Program-made: the position numbers and the translations under genes
Shown here: one piece after another, positions 10,352 to 18,207 of the stretch
How the letters are laid out: every line of letters begins with the position of its first letter
How positions within the stretch are numbered: position 1 is the first letter of the stretch
The notes under the pieces: generated by a model
What the model saw: the letters and a program-made list of their open reading frames with translations, nothing else
Told to the model about the DNA's origin: nothing
The model's database searches: none
Source: Croceibacter atlanticus HTCC2559
GTDB lineage: Bacteria; Bacteroidota; Bacteroidia; Flavobacteriales; Flavobacteriaceae
Assembly: GCF_000196315.1 (NCBI RefSeq)
Contig: NC_014230.1
Coordinates: 434,001-498,000 of the forward strand
Length of the DNA: 64,000 nucleotides
Direction: 5' to 3'

Positions 10352-11023
10352 TTAGTTTATCCTAAATCGAATATAAGTTATAGGTTTTCCTTGTTCAAGA
10401 TACTGATTTTCATAGAAAGTCTGTATGCCAATCACATCTTCTGGAGAATATTCGTTTTTATAAACATTATGGTTAGCCTCTAAAACTTCATGTCCTTCAC
10501 CGTGCAGTAAGCCAAGTGTATAGCCATGCATAAATTCACTATCTGTTTTAAGATTAACTACACCTCCAGGTTTTAGTATTCTTTTATATTTCTGCAAAAA
10601 CTCTGTATTGGTCATACGGTGTTTTGTGCGCTTGTATTTAATTTGGGGATCTGGAAAAGTAATCCATATTTCATCTACTTCGTTAGCTGCAAAAATATCT
10701 TCTACCAATTCAATCTGGGTTCTTACAAAAGCCACATTAGGCATCTCATCCTCAATTGCAGTTTTTGCGCCACGCCAAAAACGAGCACCTTTAATATCTA
10801 TACCCACAAAATTTTTCTCTGGATATTTTTTAGCCAATCCCACACTATACTCTCCTTTACCACAACCTAACTCAACAATTACAGGATTGCTATTACCAAA
10901 AAACGAGGCCCAACTTCCTTTGTGTTTAAAGTTTCCAGAAACAACATCTTCTCGCGTTGGCTGAAACACATTTTCAAATGTTTCATTTTCTTTAAAACGC
11001 TTCAATTTATTTTTACTTCCCAC
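10352..11023 (-). CDS. trmB: tRNA (guanine-N7)-methyltransferase
   Basis: This enzyme makes m7G46 in the variable loop of tRNA using S-adenosylmethionine. The SAM-binding motif I VELGCGKGEYS, then NFVGIDIKGARFWRGA, the WITFPDP catalytic segment and a C-terminal TYIRFRI are all in the family order. I place the start at the GTG at 11023 (GSKNKLKRF), the N-terminus I expect for this family in Flavobacteriia. The longer frame begins at TTG 11041. It heads a minus-strand run with the LysE-type and ATL genes, and is divergent from the glycosyltransferase-like gene. Confidence 0.93.
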   Translation of the reverse strand: MGSKNKLKRFKENETFENVFQPTREDVVSGNFKHKGSWASFFGNSNPVIVELGCGKGEYSVGLAKKYPEKNFVGIDIKGARFWRGAKTAIEDEMPNVAFVRTQIELVEDIFAANEVDEIWITFPDPQIKYKRTKHRMTNTEFLQKYKRILKPGGVVNLKTDSEFMHGYTLGLLHGEGHEVLEANHNVYKNEYSPEDVIGIQTFYENQYLEQGKPITYIRFRIN

Positions 11024-11116
11024 AGATAATATTTTATGCAAAAGTAGAGATTTATAAAGCTTTAAGAATAAGTGTATATTTACTTTTTAAAAAAAGTTTT
11101 AAAGGCAACAGGTTTT

Positions 11117-12169
11117 ATGCTGAAGAAAAAAATTCTGGTGGCACCACTTAATTGGGGATTAGGACACGCCACACGTTGTATTCCTATCATTAATGCATTA
11201 ATTTCAGATGGCTTTGAGCCTGTTTTAGCTTCAGACGGTGCAGCCCTAGCTTTATTAAAAAAAGAATTCCCAAATTTAGCATTCCACGAGTTACCTTCTT
11301 ATAACATAACTTACTCTAAAAAAGGAGCATTATTTCAGTTTAAAATGTTGCTGGAAAGTCCTAAACTACTAAAGAGTATTTATGCTGAGCAAAAAGCTTT
11401 AAAAAAGATTTTAAAGACTGCTAATTTTCACGGTATTATATCTGATAACCGTATGGGAATTAGGAGTACTACTATACCTTCTGTATTTATCACGCATCAA
11501 CTAAATGTGTTGTCGGGCAGCACTACAAAATTCAGTTCTAAATTACACAGACGTTATATTAAAAAGTTTGATGAGTGTTGGGTTCCAGATTTAGAAGGTT
11601 CCCAAAATTTAAGTGGCAAGCTTGGGCACTTAAAAAACAGCACTCTACGCATTAAATATCTTGGGCCGTTAAGCAGATTTAATAAACAGCTATTACCCAA
11701 AACATACGATTTACTTGCTATGGTTTCTGGTCCAGAACCTCAACGCGAAATGCTAGAAGACATTTTTAAGGTGGAACTAAAACTTTTTAAAGGAAATGTG
11801 CTTCTTATAAAAGGAAAGATTGAAGACAAGCAGACTATCGAGAAAGACGGCAATTTGACCATTTACAATTATATGATGGGCAAAGAATTGGAAGATGCAT
11901 TTAACCAAAGTGACTTGGTTATTTCCAGATCTGGCTATACAACGCTTATGGATGTTGCTAAATTAGGTAAACCCGCATTCTTTATACCTACACCAGGCCA
12001 GTTTGAACAAAAGTACTTAGCTAAGCGTTTAAAGAAAATGAAACTAGCGCCTGCTTGCAAGCAGCATAAATTTAAGGTGGAGAAACTAAAACAAGTGGCT
12101 AATTACGATGGTTTAGGTCATCTCGGTAATCAATGGGTCAACTTCAGTGACTTCTTCAAGCTTTTCTAG
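11117..12169 (+). CDS. Glycosyltransferase-like protein (MurG/family 28 type)
   Basis: The protein of about 350 residues has the GT-B look of family 28 transferases. An N-terminal glycine-rich nucleotide-fold loop (PLNWGLGHATRC) starts within ten residues of the ATG. A C-terminal half follows with the donor-binding region SDLVISRSGYTTLMDVAKLGKPAFFIP and PGQFEQKYLAKRL, as in MurG-like enzymes that use a UDP-sugar. The acceptor is unknown. The longer frame begins at GTG 11072, but ATG 11117 (MLKKKILVAPL) gives the expected beta-strand start. Its 3' end overlaps the convergent histidine-kinase gene by 57 bp. Confidence 0.8.
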   Translation: MLKKKILVAPLNWGLGHATRCIPIINALISDGFEPVLASDGAALALLKKEFPNLAFHELPSYNITYSKKGALFQFKMLLESPKLLKSIYAEQKALKKILKTANFHGIISDNRMGIRSTTIPSVFITHQLNVLSGSTTKFSSKLHRRYIKKFDECWVPDLEGSQNLSGKLGHLKNSTLRIKYLGPLSRFNKQLLPKTYDLLAMVSGPEPQREMLEDIFKVELKLFKGNVLLIKGKIEDKQTIEKDGNLTIYNYMMGKELEDAFNQSDLVISRSGYTTLMDVAKLGKPAFFIPTPGQFEQKYLAKRLKKMKLAPACKQHKFKVEKLKQVANYDGLGHLGNQWVNFSDFFKLF

Positions 12170-13201
12170 TGTAAACGAAAACTCACTACCTACACCAAAC
12201 TCACTCTCTACATAAATCTTTTCTTCGTGAGCTTCAAGTATATGCTTAACTATAGAAAGTCCTAAGCCAGAACCTCCTTCTTTACGGTTTCCGCTTTTAT
12301 CTACTCTAAAGAAACGCTCAAATAAACGCGGTATATTTTCCTGCTTGATGCCTTCGCCATTATCTGTAACCCTAACTAAGATCTTATTGTTTATAAAATC
12401 TTCGACAGTTATTTCTGTAGTACCATCTTTCTCTCCATATTTAATAGAGTTCACTACAAGGTTGGTTAAGACCTGTTGTAACCGTTCCTTGTCTCCACAA
12501 ACCATAACATCTGTATTAGAATCGAAGTCATAGAGCAAGGTGATATTTTTTTTGGCAGCTTTCATTTCTAAAAGCTCATAAACGCTATGTATAAGTTCTG
12601 AAATTAAGAAGTTTTCTTTATCCAAATGAAGATCTCCAGCCTCAAGCTTGGTAATCATATCCAGATCTTTAACAATATAGATAAGCCTATCTACACCTTT
12701 CATTGCTCGATTAAGGTACTTTTTTCTTAAGGTTTTGTCTTTCATTGCACCATCTAACAAGGTGAGAATGTAACCTTGTACCGTAAATAATGGTGTTTTT
12801 AATTCGTGAGATACATTCCCTAAAAATTCTTTACGGTAAGATTCTCTAATCTTTAAAGCTTCAATCTCTAATTTTTTACCCTTTGCAAAGCGTTCCACTT
12901 CACTTTTAAGGGTTGCCATATCTGTAGTTACTTGGGTTCTTTGTAGTGTAGTAGCATCTAAAAGAGAAACACTATCATAAATACCCTTAACACGTTTATA
13001 AATGAATTTTTCAATACGCAACTGTATAACCATAAAGGAAAACAGATAGCAACTTCCTGCAAACGTTAGGATAAAAAATAATGAAATTGAGAAGTCGAAA
13101 AATGAGAATAGAAATATACTTACAAGTACCGTTAAGAATATTGTAATATAAAACGAGGTGTTAAATGCGAACTTAAAGGAACGCTTAAATTCTTTAGCCA
13201 T
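12113..13201 (-). CDS. PhoR-like sensor histidine kinase
   Basis: There are two N-terminal membrane helices (about residues 15-60) with almost no periplasmic loop, as in PhoR. A linker follows, then the dimerisation and phosphoacceptor motif FLGNVSHELKTPL (His at about 132), the N box region LTNLVVNSIKYG, the G1 motif VTDNGEGI, the F box RLFERFFRVD and the G2 motif GSGLGLSIVKHI. The enzyme is complete at 362 residues. It lies 3 bp after the response regulator gene. The order and domain make-up match PhoB-PhoR pairs, but other OmpR-family pairs look similar. Confidence 0.88.
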   Translation of the reverse strand: MAKEFKRSFKFAFNTSFYITIFLTVLVSIFLFSFFDFSISLFFILTFAGSCYLFSFMVIQLRIEKFIYKRVKGIYDSVSLLDATTLQRTQVTTDMATLKSEVERFAKGKKLEIEALKIRESYRKEFLGNVSHELKTPLFTVQGYILTLLDGAMKDKTLRKKYLNRAMKGVDRLIYIVKDLDMITKLEAGDLHLDKENFLISELIHSVYELLEMKAAKKNITLLYDFDSNTDVMVCGDKERLQQVLTNLVVNSIKYGEKDGTTEITVEDFINNKILVRVTDNGEGIKQENIPRLFERFFRVDKSGNRKEGGSGLGLSIVKHILEAHEEKIYVESEFGVGSEFSFTLEKLEEVTEVDPLITEMT

Positions 13202-13204
13202 TAA

Positions 13205-13885
13205 TTAAGATACAAACTTGTAGCCAACACCTTTAACAGTCTTAAAGCGCTTGTCGCCTAATTTCTCACGCAACTTACGAATGTGAACATCTATGGTACG
13301 GCCACCAACTACTACTTCATTACCCCAAACACGGTCTAATATATCTTCTCTTTTAAAGACTTTGCCAGGTTTAGATGCTAATAAAGATAATAATTCAAAC
13401 TCTTTTCTTGGCAAAAGAATCTCTTCTTTTCCTTTAAGGATTTTATATTCTTCTCTATTAATTATAAGATCACCAATTTTTACAACATTATCATTGGTAC
13501 TATCTTCTACAATACGTCTTAGCAAAGCATTTACTTTACTTACAAGGACTTTTGGTTTAATAGGTTTAGTAATATAATCATCTGCACCTGCATCAAAACC
13601 AGCTAGCATTGAGTAATCTTCTCCTCTTGCCGTAAAAAATGTAATTATAGTATCTAGGTCTGGTATTTTTCTAATTTGCTCACAAGCCTCAACACCATCC
13701 ATTTCTGGCATCATAACGTCTAAAATTATTAGCTGTGGCTTTCTTTTTTTTGCAAGTTTAACAGCCTCTTTACCATCTGATGCTGTAATGACATTGTAGC
13801 CTTCAGAAGAAAGGTTATATCCTACAATTTCTAGTATATCTGGCTCATCATCAACCAGTAAGATAGTAATATTCTTGTTGTCCAT
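13205..13885 (-). CDS. PhoB-like (OmpR-family) response regulator
   Basis: A receiver domain (residues 1-120) has acidic pocket residues DD at 12-13, phosphoacceptor Asp near 56 (IILDVMMPEMDG), and the conserved Lys in YITKPIKP. A winged-helix DNA-binding domain follows (about 130-226), with GRTIDVHIRKLREKLG and a terminal GVGYKFV. The length (226) is usual. It is the first gene of a two-gene unit with the kinase and is divergent from the TonB-receptor cluster at 14051, whose promoter carries repeats resembling PhoB-type boxes. Confidence 0.9.
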   Translation of the reverse strand: MDNKNITILLVDDEPDILEIVGYNLSSEGYNVITASDGKEAVKLAKKRKPQLIILDVMMPEMDGVEACEQIRKIPDLDTIITFFTARGEDYSMLAGFDAGADDYITKPIKPKVLVSKVNALLRRIVEDSTNDNVVKIGDLIINREEYKILKGKEEILLPRKEFELLSLLASKPGKVFKREDILDRVWGNEVVVGGRTIDVHIRKLREKLGDKRFKTVKGVGYKFVS

Positions 13886-13987
13886 AGGTAAGTTAGTTTC
13901 TGCAAAAGTAAATATAATCGATAAAACGGCTATGTTAAGTTATTGCGTGTTAAAATAACATTATGCTAACATACATAGCTAATAGAG

Positions 13988-14003
13988 TTAACTTCTGCTT
14001 AAC
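13988..14003 (+). promoter_or_regulatory. Pho-box-like direct repeats before the TonB-receptor gene
   Basis: Two TTAAC units start at 13988 and 13999, exactly 11 bp apart, the periodicity of OmpR/PhoB-family boxes. Their sequence is like the TTAACA repeats of Gram-positive PhoP boxes. They occupy the place of a missing -33 TTG, ahead of a -7-like TTTCTTTG at 14025-14032. Related TTAAG and TTAAA units occur upstream at 13935 and 13950. The role is inferred. Confidence 0.4.
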
Positions 14004-14050
14004 CTGAATCTTTAATCTTGATAGTTTCTTTGCACAAAATTATAAAAGTA

Positions 14051-16834
14051 ATGATTAGAGTTTTTCAGATCTTAATATTTGTCTTTTCTACAATCGTAGT
14101 AGCACAAGACGTAGGTTCGGTTGCAGGTAGCCTTTCAGACAAGGATAACAACAATGAACCATTGCCCTTTGCAAATGTTATTATTAAAGGTACAAGTAAA
14201 GGAACCACTACAGATTTTGATGGTAACTATTTGCTAGACAACATTGCAGTAGGAACCTATACTATCGAGTTTAGCTTTGTTGGATATGAAACATTAGAAG
14301 TTCCTAATGTTGTTATTGAAGCAGGAAAGGTAACAAATATTACTACTGCCTTAGGCGCTTCTGCTGCTGCACTCGATGAGGTAATTATTAAAACCACTGC
14401 TAGAAAGGAAAGTGAGGTCGCTTTATTATTAGATCAAAAGAAAGCTGTAACTATTAAACAGAGTATTGGCGCAGATGAACTTTCAAGAAAAGGTGTAAGT
14501 GATGCTGCAGCTGCTGTATCTAAAATTTCTGGTATTTCTAAACAACAAGGTGGTGGCAATGTTTATGTACGTGGTTTAGGAGATCGCTATTTAAACACAA
14601 CATACAATGGCCTTACAGTACCATCTAATGATATTGAAAAGAAGAATATAGATTTAGGTTTATTCTCTTCTGATGTTATTCAGAATATTGGTGTTAGTAA
14701 AACTCACGCAGCAAATTTCTATGGAGATTTTGCAGCTGGTAATGTTGATATCGTTTCTAAAGAATACACAGGAAAATTCTTTATAACTGCTGAAACTGGT
14801 AGCTCAATAAATACTAGAGCAGTTGATAAAAACTTTGTAAAAAGTGAAGGCACAAGCTTTTTTGGATATTATAACAGATATGACAACAACCCTTTTGCAG
14901 TAGTTGTTTCTCACGGTGTAGATCCAGAATCTGCTTCTGGACCAGTTGCTTTTACAGGCGCTATTACAACAGGAAATTCTTGGAATGTCGGGGAAGAGTC
15001 TAGATTAAGCGTTTTTGGTACAGTATCCTTTAGTAATGATTTTGAATACAGAAGAGGTACACAAGTAGACTTTACAACTGTAGAGAAAAAACGTTTCCCA
15101 GACAGTGAAGAGTTTGAATATAGCACAAACACAACTGCTATGGCAAATATTGGATATAAGATAAACAACAATCACAGATTAACCTTTAACTCATTGTTTA
15201 TTAATGATGCTACAGATGAAGTTGGTTATTTTGGTATTGGTGGAAATGGTACCAACAGAGATGCCATATTAAATACAGACAAAGGTTTTTACCAGATGAA
15301 CGTACAGTTTGATCAGGATATGGTTTTTGTAAATCAACTAACTGGTAAGAGCAGACTTAATGATAAATTAGAAGTAGAGTATGGTATTGGTTTTAATAAT
15401 GTACTAGCAAGACAACCAGACCGTAAACGTATTAGTGTAGAGCGTTATGATTTAGCATTAGATAATGATCCAAACACAAACCCTTTCTTTTACAGCAACA
15501 TAGCCTTTGACAATCAACGTTATTTTCAAGAAATTACAGATAATGAACTTAATGCACGTGTAAACCTAAATTACAAGCACTCAGAAGAGCTTACGTTTAA
15601 CTTTGGTTACAATGGAAGATCTAAAACTCGTGAGTTTGAAAATGTTAGATACGGTTACGACTTTATTAACGGTACCAGCACAGAAGTTCCAGACATAAAC
15701 AACTTAGACGCTGTATTTTCTCCAGAAAACATAGGTGAACTTTATGACATATTTGTTTTTAACGCAATAGATCCTTCTCAAGGTATTACAAATAGAAATA
15801 ATCCAGGTTTACCAGAAAACATTTACGAAGGAGAGCTTAACGTACAATCTGCTTATGTAGATGCTGAAATTAAATCTGGAGAAAAATGGACATTTGTACC
15901 TGGATTAAGGCTTGAGTATTTTGACCAACGTATAGATTACGATGTAATTAATGTTATTGCTACAGATCCAGGCTTTAGAGAAGCAGACGAGTTATTTATA
16001 CTACCTAGTTTAAATATTAAATATGCGTTAACTGAAGATCAAAACTTAAGATTCTCTGCAAGTAGAACTGTATCTACTCCAGAATTTAAGGAAGTAGCAC
16101 CTTTCGTATATGAAGATGTAACACAACGTATTGGTGGTAACCCAGATTTATTAACAGATCCTGCATTTTCAAGCATCCTTAACTTAGACCTTAAATACGA
16201 ATGGTTTTTTGGAAGATCTGAGTTGTTTTCTTTAGGAGCATTTGCAAAGCAAATAAACGACCCTGTAAACTTAGTTGTTGCTAATGATGCAACAGGTACA
16301 CAACGATTTGCAAGAACAGGAGACAAAGCAGAAGTTTTAGGTGCAGAAATAGAGATTCGTAAAAATCTTATGGTAGATGAGGATGAAAACAGCATATTCT
16401 CTACAGGTGCTAATGTTACAGTAATGCACACAAAACAAGATTTAAAGAGTTCTCAAGGATTTATTTCTACAACTTTTGATAGAGACTCAGATGAATTACA
16501 AGGAGCATCTCCATTACTAATAAATGCAGATGTTAGCTATAGCCCAACATTTGGTACATATAAGCCAGTAGCTAACCTTATTGTTTCTTATTTCTCAGAT
16601 CGTATTGATGCATTAGGATCTGGACAATTAGGAAATATCACAGAAAAAAGTGTAACTACTTTAGACTTTGTCTGGAAAAACCAAATAGGAGATCACTTAG
16701 AAATTAATGCCAGCGCAAAAAATCTTTTAGATCCAACCATCGAAAGAGTACGTGAAAATAATGGAGGCGATATTACTATCTCTAATTACAAAAGAGGAAT
16801 TAATGTCGGCCTGCAACTTAAATATAACTTTTAA
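14051..16834 (+). CDS. TonB-dependent outer-membrane receptor
   Basis: The protein has a signal peptide (MIRVFQILIFVFSTIVVAQ) and an N-terminal carboxypeptidase-regulatory-like domain (about residues 20-110, with FANVIIKGTSKGTTTDFDGNY). A plug domain follows with VYVRGLGDRY, then a 22-strand-type barrel ending in LQLKYNF with terminal Phe. It lacks SusC-specific features and is not followed by a SusD gene. The longest frame begins at TTG 14018, inside the promoter; ATG 14051 gives the clean signal peptide. It is followed by a surface lipoprotein gene 39 bp downstream and lies divergent from the PhoB-like gene, so phosphate or phosphorylated-compound uptake is a reasonable but unproven role. 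Confidence 0.9.
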   Translation: MIRVFQILIFVFSTIVVAQDVGSVAGSLSDKDNNNEPLPFANVIIKGTSKGTTTDFDGNYLLDNIAVGTYTIEFSFVGYETLEVPNVVIEAGKVTNITTALGASAAALDEVIIKTTARKESEVALLLDQKKAVTIKQSIGADELSRKGVSDAAAAVSKISGISKQQGGGNVYVRGLGDRYLNTTYNGLTVPSNDIEKKNIDLGLFSSDVIQNIGVSKTHAANFYGDFAAGNVDIVSKEYTGKFFITAETGSSINTRAVDKNFVKSEGTSFFGYYNRYDNNPFAVVVSHGVDPESASGPVAFTGAITTGNSWNVGEESRLSVFGTVSFSNDFEYRRGTQVDFTTVEKKRFPDSEEFEYSTNTTAMANIGYKINNNHRLTFNSLFINDATDEVGYFGIGGNGTNRDAILNTDKGFYQMNVQFDQDMVFVNQLTGKSRLNDKLEVEYGIGFNNVLARQPDRKRISVERYDLALDNDPNTNPFFYSNIAFDNQRYFQEITDNELNARVNLNYKHSEELTFNFGYNGRSKTREFENVRYGYDFINGTSTEVPDINNLDAVFSPENIGELYDIFVFNAIDPSQGITNRNNPGLPENIYEGELNVQSAYVDAEIKSGEKWTFVPGLRLEYFDQRIDYDVINVIATDPGFREADELFILPSLNIKYALTEDQNLRFSASRTVSTPEFKEVAPFVYEDVTQRIGGNPDLLTDPAFSSILNLDLKYEWFFGRSELFSLGAFAKQINDPVNLVVANDATGTQRFARTGDKAEVLGAEIEIRKNLMVDEDENSIFSTGANVTVMHTKQDLKSSQGFISTTFDRDSDELQGASPLLINADVSYSPTFGTYKPVANLIVSYFSDRIDALGSGQLGNITEKSVTTLDFVWKNQIGDHLEINASAKNLLDPTIERVRENNGGDITISNYKRGINVGLQLKYNF

Positions 16835-16873
16835 AATCAACTCTAAACCAATCAATCTTAAAATTTAAAAACA

Positions 16874-18046
16874 ATGAAAAAAAATCTTTTATTAACAGGA
16901 CTTACAGCAGTTGCAATGTTTTTTGCATCTTGCTCAGATGACGACACTTCTCAAATAAACATCACCAATGGTGGAGATGGTGGCAACGGAAACCAAGACA
17001 ACGTAATTGGAGGTACATTATCTGAAGATTTAACTCTAACGGCTAATGAAACATACACATTATCTTCTGCTCTTATTGTTCCAACAGGAAGAACATTAAC
17101 CATTAATGAAGGTGTAGTAGTTAAAGCAAATGCAGGATCAGATGTATATATTGCTGTACAACAAGGTGCTACAATTAACGCTTCAGGATCTGCTTCTAAC
17201 CCAATTGTATTAACATCAAATGTTGCAACTCCTAATGCAGGAGATTGGGGTGGACTTATCATTTTAGGTAGAGCACCAATTAACTCTGTAGCTGGTGGAG
17301 ACGCAACATCTACTTCAGAAATTGGAAACTTACCATATGGTGGTAGTATAGAAAATGACAACTCAGGTACTTTACGTTACGTACGTGTTGAGTATTCTGG
17401 TGGTAGTGCAGATGCTTCTTCAGAAAACAATGGCTTTTCTTTTTATGGTGTAGGCTCTGGTACAACTATTGAATACATTCAAGCTTTTGAAGGTAAAGAT
17501 GATGGTGTTGAGTTTTTCGGTGGTACTGTAAATGCAAGCTTCATATCTGTAGTTGGCGCACAAGACGACTCTGTAGACTGGACTGAAGGTTATACTGGTT
17601 CTTTAACTAACGTATACGTAAGACATGGTGTAGATCATGACAAAGGTATTGAAGGAGATGGCTTTAATACAGATATAGGAAATAATTCAGACTCTGGATT
17701 TTTCTCAGCTCCAAACATCACTAACATTACAATTGTAGGACGTGGATCATCTAACGAAAATGAAGCAATTCGTTTACGTGCAGGAACAAGAGCTTTATTC
17801 ACAAATGTAGAACTTTCAGGTTTTGCTGAAGCTTTTGATTTAGATGATGAAGATGGAGAAAACATTACTGGTTCTGGTGTAACAGCTAACGAAACAGGTG
17901 TAACAGATATTTTATTTACAGATGTTACTTTAAGATTAAAGAACGATACTGGAGCAGAATTTACAGAAGATGATTTCTTTTCTGGTATAGACAATGGTAC
18001 AGGTACAGATTACGATACTTGGAGTGCTGGTTGGGTAAGAAACTAA
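16874..18046 (+). CDS. Surface lipoprotein with predicted right-handed beta-helix
   Basis: This 390-residue lipoprotein has the lipobox FFASC at about residue 20, followed by SDDD. Such an acidic run is what Bacteroidetes surface-export signals need. The rest is made of short beta-strand turns rich in G, N, T and V (LTINEGVVVKANAG, GDWGGLIILG, GVEFFGGTVN, DSVDWTEGY), the pattern of a parallel beta-helix as in pectate-lyase-like folds. I see no catalytic motif I can name. It is co-transcribed with the TonB receptor and closed by a terminator, so it may be the substrate-binding partner of that receptor. Confidence 0.8.
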   Translation: MKKNLLLTGLTAVAMFFASCSDDDTSQINITNGGDGGNGNQDNVIGGTLSEDLTLTANETYTLSSALIVPTGRTLTINEGVVVKANAGSDVYIAVQQGATINASGSASNPIVLTSNVATPNAGDWGGLIILGRAPINSVAGGDATSTSEIGNLPYGGSIENDNSGTLRYVRVEYSGGSADASSENNGFSFYGVGSGTTIEYIQAFEGKDDGVEFFGGTVNASFISVVGAQDDSVDWTEGYTGSLTNVYVRHGVDHDKGIEGDGFNTDIGNNSDSGFFSAPNITNITIVGRGSSNENEAIRLRAGTRALFTNVELSGFAEAFDLDDEDGENITGSGVTANETGVTDILFTDVTLRLKNDTGAEFTEDDFFSGIDNGTGTDYDTWSAGWVRN

Positions 18047-18069
18047 GCTAGAACCATTTAATATAAACT

Positions 18070-18098
18070 AGCCTCTCCATGTGAGAGGCTTTTTTTTT
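18070..18098 (+). terminator. Rho-independent terminator
   Basis: Arms AGCCTCTC (18070-18077) and GAGAGGCT (18083-18090) form a perfect 8-bp stem with a 5-nt loop, followed by a run of T. It ends the TonB receptor-lipoprotein unit. Confidence 0.9.
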
Positions 18099-18173
18099 TA
18101 CCTATTACTACTATGTTATAATAACATTAAATAGTATTGATATTAATCATATTAACAAAACGTTTGGAATCTA

Positions 18174-18193
18174 ATTCGTATTTTCGTACGAAT
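18174..18193 (+). promoter_or_regulatory. Inverted repeat over a -7-like element
   Basis: ATTCGTA (18174-18180) and TACGAAT (18187-18193) form a perfect 7-bp inverted repeat with a 6-bp spacer. The -7-like TATTTTCG (18179-18186) is inside it. It sits 15 bp before the T9SS-protein start and could be an operator or a transcript-start hairpin. Confidence 0.4.
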
Positions 18194-18207
18194 AATAAAA
18201 TTTATCT

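Noticed and set aside
16951-17361. Minus-strand open frame opposite the beta-helix lipoprotein
   Set aside because: Pro/Ser-rich shadow of Gly-rich repeats on the other strand.
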